Shown in pieces: positions 11,701 to 20,700 of a stretch of DNA of 64,000 nt; the first letter of the stretch is position 1; every line of letters starts with the position of its first letter. This DNA is from Ahaetulla prasina (lineage: Eukaryota > Chordata > Lepidosauria > Squamata > Colubridae): the NCBI RefSeq assembly GCF_028640845.1, contig NC_080540.1, forward strand, positions 169,575,752-169,639,751, written 5' to 3'. The notes beneath the pieces are model-generated. The model saw nothing but the letters and a program-made list of their open reading frames with translations, was not told where the DNA came from and searched no databases. Made by a program: the position numbers and the translations under genes.

Positions 11701-14700
11701 TCACACTCTCAATTCCCCTCTTTCAAATTAGCGGAAATTTTTGCCATTTCTGCCAGATTTGATACTTTAAGTGTCCATTCTTCAATTGTAGGTAATTCTT
11801 CTTTCTTCCAATATTTAGCAATCAAAAGTCTTGCAGCTGTTATTAAGTTCAAAATCAATTTAGTCTCTATAGCTGTACAATCCATAATTATTCCTAGTAA
11901 AAAGAACTGTGGAGTAAACTTAATCTTCTTTTTCAGAACGTTCTGCATAATCCACCATACTTTGATCCAAAATGCTTTAACTTTTTTACAAGTCCACCAT
12001 ATATGGTAATAAGTGACATTTTCACAATCACATCTCCAACATTTAGTCTGTACATTAGGATACATACATGACAACTTTTTGGGGTTGGATATCTGCTTTT
12101 CTGTCTAACAGACAAGTGATTAAAATTGGCAATGCTCTATCAAATCCTGTTCCTGTCAAGAGTGGCGTTCCTCAAGGTAGCGGTTCTTGGACCAACACTC
12201 TTCATACTATACATAAATGATCTTTGTGACCATATCTCAAGTAATTGTGTTCTCTTTGCTGACAATGTCAAACTATTTAACACCACCGACAATACATCTA
12301 CCATTCAAAAAGACCTTGATCATCTAACCACTTGGTCTAAAACTTGGCAACTTCAAATCTCAACCAGCAAATGCTCAGTCTTACATATTGGAAAAAAGAA
12401 CCTAAATACTAAGTACATGCTTGATGGACATTACCTTACAGATGACCCCCATTCTGTTAAAGACCTTGGAGTTTTCGTATCAAATGATCTAAGTGCCAAA
12501 GCCCACTGCAACTACATAGCAAAAAAGGCTCTAAGAGTTGTAAACCTAATCTTACGTAACTTCTTTTCCCAAAACACTACACTACTAACCAGAGCATATA
12601 AAACATTTGCTAGGCCAATTCTTGAATACAGCTCACCTGTCTGGAACCCACACCACATTTCTGACATCAATACAATTGAACGTGTCCAGAAATATTTTAC
12701 AAGAAGAGTTCTCCACTCCTCTGAAAACAATAAAATACCTTATGCCACCAGACTTGAAATCCTAGGCTTAGAAAACTTAGAACTCCATCGCCTTCGACAA
12801 GACCTAAGTTTAACTCATAGAATCATCTATTGTAATGTCCTTCCTGTTAAAGACTACTTCAGCTTCAATTGCAATAATACAAGAGCAACCAATAGATTCA
12901 AACTTAATGTTAACCGCTTTAATCTAGATTGCAGAAAATATGACTTCTGTAACAGAATCATCAGTGCTTGGAACACATTACCTGACTCTGTGGTCCCTTC
13001 CCATAATCCCAAAAGCTTTAACCAAAAACTTTCTACTATTGACCTCACCCCATTCCTAAGAGGACTATAAGGGGCGTGCATAAGAGCACAAAAGTGCCTA
13101 CCGTTCCTGTCCTATTGTTTGTTTGTTTTTTCTTCTTATATACAGATGCCTATACTTCCTTATATTACCTCATATATATGTCTATATACTATGTAACCTT
13201 TTTGTGTGATGCTTATTATATATTGCTGTGATAAAATAAATAAATAAATAAAAATATTGCATACTCATATATATGCTTATATATATATATAGTTATTTCA
13301 TGATTACGCTTATATATACTATGTGACTAAATAAATAAATAAATAAAATAAATAAATAAAAACTCCTTTTATATGTTTGGGTTTAGCACTTTTGAAAAAG
13401 TACTAGACTGATGTTAAAAAGAATAAGCATAATGCTCTCTTGGACCAGTTCTGCCAGGTATGTATTTCTGATCCTGTTACCAGTCAGTACATTATTATAT
13501 TTCTTTTGCTTCTGCTGACAAAGGATATCATATGGTTCTAATTCTTACTGTTTCTATTACTTGGGGGGTGGGGGAGGACAATGCTATTTTATCTACTCCA
13601 TGAGTTACTTCCTGGTGTAACAGCCTCAGGCACCGGCTCTCAATACTGCCATGCTCTTGTAATACTCATTGCTGATCACTCTTTTCGGCTTCATTCTTTT
13701 CTTGACATTGGGAGATCTCATTTTTGGATGCTGATATAATTTATTTCAGAAGAATGCTACAGCTCTGCAGCAGTGGTGGGTTTCAAAAAATTTTTATTAC
13801 CAGTTCTGTGGGCGTGGCTTGGGGGGGCGTGACATGGCTTGGTGGGTGTGGCTTGGTGGGTGTGGCCAGGGAAGGATAATGTAAAATCTCCATTCCCTCC
13901 CAATCAGCTGGGACTTGGGAGGCAGAGAAGAGATGGGGGCGGGGCCAGTCAGAATTTTTACTACCGGTTCTCCGAACTGCTCAGAATTTCTACCACTGGT
14001 TCTCCAGAACTGGTCAGAACCTGCTGAAACCCACCTCTGCTCTGTAGAGATATAGCCCAAATTGCACAGGTAACAAGCACAGAATATCTCCATACCTGCA
14101 AGCTAATGAGCAACATGGAAAGTGGCCAAGCTAGCCATTTTGAGCCTTTACCTATATTTGTCCATCATCATCCACCACGCATTAAGGACAGGAGCTGTTG
14201 CTTGTTCTTTGCAGAGAGGCTTTGTAGGAAGAGATATAATGATGCTTTCTTCACTTATCCTCATGAGCCGCGGTGGCGCAGTGGTTAGAGTGTAATACTG
14301 CAGGCTACTTCTACTGACTGCTGGCTGCCTGCAATTTGGCAGTTCAAATCTCACCAGGCTCAAGGTTGACTCGGCCTTCCATCCTTCTGAGGTGGGTAAA
14401 ATGAGGACCCAGATTGTTGGGGGCAATATTCTGATTCTGTAAACCGCTTAGAGAGGGTTGTAAAAGCACTATGAAGCGGTATATAAGTCTAAGCACTATT
14501 GCTATCCTTCATTAAAATGTTAAAAAACAGCACCACTTGTGGCTTTGCTCTTGAAGGATAGAACACAGGGATCATCAGTGAAGGTACTTTTCCATTGATT
14601 CATGGAGTGCAATACAACATTTTAATGTACCTGCCTAGCAATTCCCTTAATATTTCTACTCCTTCGTGATTAGTGGGGTTGGTTGAATCTCTTCTTTGGA

Positions 14701-17700
14701 ATTTGCAGTGCATATTTGGAGCTGTATACAAAAACTTTGTATACAATAGTGGCGAATATCTGTAGCTCAGGTGTAGGATGAGGGTGGAGGTTTGTTCTCC
14801 CAGTTGGTTTCTATGGGTTGGTTTCCGAACATTTTGTTACCAGGCTAGGTAACATCTTCAGTGGAATTTAGAGGATGTCATTGTCAGCATTCTTCTGTTT
14901 ATGAAGGCTTTATGTGGTCAGCAGATCTTGTGATGTGAGGTCACAGCAGGTCAGGGTCACAGCAGGTCAGGGTCTTGTGATGGGTCTTGTGATGGGTAAG
15001 GTGTGGGTGTGTCAAGTGAGGCTTACTGAAGATATTACCTAGCCTAGTAATGAAACGTTCAGGAACCAATTCACAAATTCGAAGAATGAAACTCCACCCT
15101 CACTTTGTATACCATCCTGTTGAACTTCTAATAGGCTGTAGTTGTCTATGCACCTCCCCCACCACAAAGCTAGCAAGGCATTTAAAAACACCCCACTGAA
15201 GATTCTGCATATGACCCTATTAGTTAGGACTCAGGGTAAAAAAGAGCTAGTCAGAGTCAGGGGGACATGATTAGGGGCTTACCTTCCATTGGTCTGTTTT
15301 TTCCTTCTCTTGGACTTCCAGCTTTGTTGCTTCTGCCAGTGTTTTTCTGAGAATGTCCATAGCTTCCTGGAGCTTCATCTAAGAAAGAAAATGCACTTGA
15401 GGCCTGGATATAGAAGTATGAATACACCTTCAAAGTAACATACTCAGATGAAATTCAACTGGATCAGACCGGATTGGGCCAACCGGTAGGGATGATTTGA
15501 ATCGGTTCCCCGAACCGGTAAAAATCACTCTGGTTGGCCCCGCCCATGCCGCCCGGTCGCCACTCAGCCCTCCTGGCCGCTCACTCATCCCTTCCGGCTG
15601 CTCGCCCCACCCACCCACCCCTGCCCTATATATGTTGCCTTTGCCACATGGCCCAGCTAATTGCTTTGCTAGTCATCTCCCCACTCAGCTCACCAAAGGT
15701 AAGCAATGCATGCCGCCCGCTCGCCCTTTGCCTGGGTCGGGGGCTGGGGCCCAGGGATGCACCATTCCCTGAGGCCCTGGAGCTGCTGCTCACCTCAACT
15801 GGGTCAGGGAATGTGCCATGGGTGAGTGGCATGGCTGTGAGTGACATCGAGTTGGCCATGCCCACTCAGTCACGGGACCCCCCACCAAGCCATGCCCAAA
15901 GAACCGGTAGGGGAAATTTTTGAATTTTACCACTGAACATAATATACTGGGAAAGTTGGGGGCACAGGGGTTGGGATCTCCAAAGCTATAGTTCCAAGCA
16001 GCCTCAGCTAGTAGGTCCAACAGTGAAGGAGACATTGTAGTCAGTGGTGGGATTCAAATTTTTTTACTACTGGTTCCATGAGTGTGGCTTAGTAGCCGTG
16101 GCTTGGTGGGCGTGGCAGGGGAAGGATATTGTAAAATCTCCATTCCCTCCCCATTCCAGGGGAAGGTTACTACAAAATCCCCATTTCCTGGGACTTGGGA
16201 GGCAGAGAATAGATGGGGGTGGGGCCAGTCAGAGGTGGTATTTACCGGTTCTCCAGACTACTCAAAATTTTTGCTACTCCAGAACTGGTCAGAACCTGCT
16301 GAAACCCACCTCTGGTTGTAGTTCAAGTAAACTTTGTAGAACCACAGGCTCTTTTCTTTTCTTCAGGAATTGTTACTGTGTGAATAGAATTTCTCTAGCA
16401 ATAAGACTGTCATCTCAGGACAGGGATCTCTGGCCCACAAGATGATGTTTATGCCTAACAACTCTTGGCTAAAGCTTATCTGGGTTTACCAATGTCCACA
16501 GTGACATTCATCCCTGGATCTACTTAGAGCAACAACTCCAAGGAAGCTTTTACTGTTAACCCATCTCTGTTTAGATGTATCATTTATAGTTGACAGAAGA
16601 TGAGACGACTTCCGGTGTCCAGCGGCAACGGACGTCTGGAAGGCTTCTCCTGCCTCCAGCGCCCGAATCCGGCCGCCGCCGAGGCCCTTAGGGGCCAGGT
16701 GTTCCGAAAAGGACACCTGCCGCACGGACGGCTCGCCAGGGGTCTCCCAGCCGACATACAGGACTGTGGGGACCGATGCTGGCGCGTCCTAGGCTTGGCG
16801 GGGTTTGGAGGCCACAGGCCGCGGCCATTATTTTGGTCGTCGCCTGGGCGCTGTGCCCGTGACACGGGGCATTGGATTATAACTGCAGCAGCCTGGTGGT
16901 GAACAGGGCGGAGAAGAATTGAGGAGGAGAAGGAAGGAATATCGGTTAATGTGGTGGAGTGCTCCGGTGCGGGGGTTTTCTCCCCTGCGGTTGGAAGGAG
17001 CACGAGTTATTCTGGAGAGGAGAACTTAAAATAAGAAGATTACGGTTTTGTGGAGCTCTGGAGAGAAGAGGTGATGGAGAAATTTAGGAGGGAAGGTTTG
17101 AGGCCCCCTCCTTCTGGGGAACAGTGGTGGCGTCCAGCTTCCGCCTTCACTATGAGAATTTTGATGACATCACTTCCCTTGACTTCCTGGTTGACTAACT
17201 GTACTCTGGACTCGTTGCTCCTGTGAGTGCCCCTGGTGGATCCGGAGGAAATTACAAGGATACTGTGCCTGCCTGAGGATTTTGTATTTTTTTTCCTTAA
17301 TGGCAAGGTCAGAGACCAACTGCTGGAGAGATGGAGAATTTTGGAAAAGTTATCTAATATGGACAAGAAATTGGATGAAATAAGAGCAGAAATTGTGACT
17401 ATCCAAAAGGATTTAAAGGATACTCAACAAGTTTCAGCAGAAAACAAGCAGAAAGTGGAAGGTTTGGAGGGTGAGATGCGGGCAGTGCAGAAAAGAGAGG
17501 AGACGACAGGCAATGCTGTGCTTGGACTACAGATGGATAAAATGTCTTATTTCCTTAGGTTTCAAAATTTGGAAGAAGTGGACCAAGAAGACTTGAGAGA
17601 TGTTGTGACTAAATTGTTGGGAGAATTTCTTGGGAGAGGTGTTGATTTCATGAATTGGGATGTGGATCGAGTTTATAGAGTTAATTCGCAATATGCACGC

Positions 17701-20700
17701 ACGCATGCAGTTCCCAGAGAGGTTCATGTCAAATTTGTGAGAAGAGGCGAGATGAAATTCTTAGAAAACATAGGAGTGGGGCACTGATTTACAGGGGCAG
17801 GAGATAGCCATTCTGAGGCAGATTCCCAGACAGGTACGTGAAAAAGAAAGAAATATTATTTTTGTCAAGCAAATTGTACCAGAAGGAGTGGGCTTCAGAT
17901 GGCTGATGCCAGAGGATTGATGATTTTCCGGGAGGGCATTACGAAAAAATCAGTACAATTGCGGAGGCTACGGCCTATGTGGAGGAACACAAAGCCCTCC
18001 TGGAATCAGATGACCCAGGAATTGAAGAAGCGGAGGTTATAGATCATGGGGCGGAAGCGGCTGCCGCTGTTGCGGCCCTGGAGTTGGGTCAGGCTGAACC
18101 CAGAGTTCTGAGATCCAAAACTAGGAAGTGATAAAGATATTTGGGATTGTGTTGGTTTTCCTTATTCTCTTTTGTACGATATTCTGTTTATTCTTGACCC
18201 TTCTTTATTACGTATTTAAAATTTGTAAACTTAGCTACTTCGTGTCACCTGCTTGCCATATGGCTGTTGTATGTGTTAAAAAATTTGAGTAAAATTCTTA
18301 TTTTAGATAAGAAAAATGAAAATTTACCATACCTGATATGTATTTGTATAAACCTTTTTTTGACTAATAAAAACTTTTTGAATATAGTTGACAGAAGATT
18401 ACCAACTGGTGAAAGCAATTATTGGAGAACTCACTGAACTTAGAGATAAGGTTCAAAAAACTTTTATACCTCAAGCTGACATTTAAAGCACAGGCACTCT
18501 TTAATTGTATGATAAGAGGGAACGTTCAGCAAAGTGTTGAGGAAACCAAATTTCAGTGGAGGAAGTGCTTTACATTTTCCCAAGGGCTTTTCAATGCAAA
18601 AACAGCATGACCTGGTTCTCCCTACTTCCTGTGGAAAGTAGGTTTTATGAGAAAGGTTGTGAAATGTGGAGATAAGCTTTCACTTCCACTTTTCCACTTA
18701 TTTTTAAAAAGACAGGAAAAGAGAATCAAAAACCGGCAGCAATGGTGTGAGCTCACTGCTGCTGCAGGAGGAACAATTTTGCCACAATAATATGAAAAAG
18801 AGAAAGAAAAGGGGGAATGTACTCACATTTTAATGAATAACGTCAGAATTTCTATTTATTGTCCGGTTGTGTTCTGTAGCAGCTGCTATATAAAAATGGG
18901 CGGGTGGGGGGGTGGATTTGACTTTTTTAAAATCCAATTTATCTGTCTGCTCAGGAAAGCTCATTTGGCTTAATTCTGCCCAAGTTGTAAAAACCGAAGG
19001 AATGTGTAAAAAAATGCAAGGTGGAAAAAAAAAAGCTAACAATCCTAATTCCTAAATATCATGCGTAGAAGCACAAGGATTAGGAAAAATTGTTCAACAT
19101 CTGTTGTAAAAAATCACTGCCATCTACAAATGTCGTAACAGAGGTGTTTCTAGCTGTTTGTTTTTCAATATATACATTTGTTAGAAACATTTTTTCTTTC
19201 AGATTATTCGTTTTGATGGTCAACGCCCATAGTAAATTTAACCAGGGAAGTGTATAAATTTAATTTGGGAGCAATTTAAAATTAAAGCAATTAGCAAGTT
19301 TTTATCTTACAGAAACATCTCTTCTAACGAGATGGTCATGGATTGGAAAGAAAGGAATGGGAAGGAGAAATTGGTCCAGAAAAAAAGAAAGGATTTTTCT
19401 TAGATGTTATGCTTAGATCATACAAAAAAAGAGTGGCACAATTTTGCACAATTTTGTGGATGGGTATACAGGAAACCTGTGCTCTAATTACTAATATATG
19501 CTTCCAAAACGAACAAAAATACCCTTTCAAAAGTAACATTTCTGGGAAAATCCGCTTTGTAACATAATCCTGCTCAGTACATTCCTACGGTAGTTCCCCA
19601 TGCACACACCCATGCTCAATATAGCCTTTGGGAATAAAAAGGGAAAAAAATGCATAACCTTTGGTCAGGGGTGAGCTTCAGAAATTTTAGCAAGGAGTTC
19701 TCTGCTCAGTTGCTGGGTGGGCCTGGCCACAGTGGGCGTGGCTTAGTCGGCCTCCTGCACCATGGGGGGGGGTTTGCCCTCCCCGGGCTCCGGAAGCTTT
19801 CCTCGAGCCTCCAGGCGGGCGAAAACAGCCTCCCCAACCTCCGGAGGCCCTCTGGAGGCCAGAAACGGGCCCGTTTCCAGCCTTCCCAAACTTCCGGTAG
19901 GCCTGTTGTTTGCTCTCCCCGAGCCTCCGCGCACACTGCACTTACCTGTATCCAAAACGGGCTGTGTGGGGACTCCTGAGAGGGGTGGGGTGGGGTGGGG
20001 TGGGGTGGGGTGGGCGGGGCCAGCCAGGAGTGGGATTTGGGGGTTCTCCAAACTGCACAGAATCTTAGCTAGAGGTTCTCCCGAACCCCTGCCAACCCCC
20101 AGCAGCCCACCCCTGCCTTTGGTTCTAAGATGCAGATCTTTTTAGAAGCTATAGCTATTGTAAGAAGCAGAGATGTATAATTTGGTTCAAATGAAACAAG
20201 TTGATGGATAGCTTTTTATAATTCTCATATTACAGCGAGGGACTTATCTCTCTTAACATTTCGCAAGGACTTCATTGTTATTGCTTTTAGTAGACTACCA
20301 AAGCAGGCGATTACTTGTTTAAGAGGGAGGGAAGTAAGCTTTTGGATTTCCTCAGGAGTTCCCCTAGGTCCGTGATGGCAAACCTATGGTGGCACGCGGA
20401 ACCATATCGGTGGGCACACGAGTGTTGCCCTAGCTTAGCTCTGGTGCGCATGCACGTGCCAGCCAGCTAATTTTCAGGCCTTCCACGCCCACCAGAAGTC
20501 TGGAAACAGGCCATTTCCTGTCTCCCGAGGGCCTCCGGGTGGGTGGGGAAGGCCATTTTTGCCCTCCCCAGGCTCCAAGAAAGCCTCTAGCCTGGGGAGG
20601 GCAAAAAACGGGCCTATCAGGTCCAGCGTGCCATCACATGCCAAAAGCGGGGGGTCACATACGCAGCACGGGGGGCAGGGCACATTGAATTATGGGTGTG

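Noticed and set aside
14265..14340. tRNA gene
   Set aside because: A and B boxes are present, but no cloverleaf or CCA-proximal stem forms, and the sequence continues into a SINE body. The same holds at 37735-37806 and 47508-47590.
16584..17003. 139-residue minus-strand frame in CpG-rich DNA
   Set aside because: It is the antisense of an L1-type 5' UTR.
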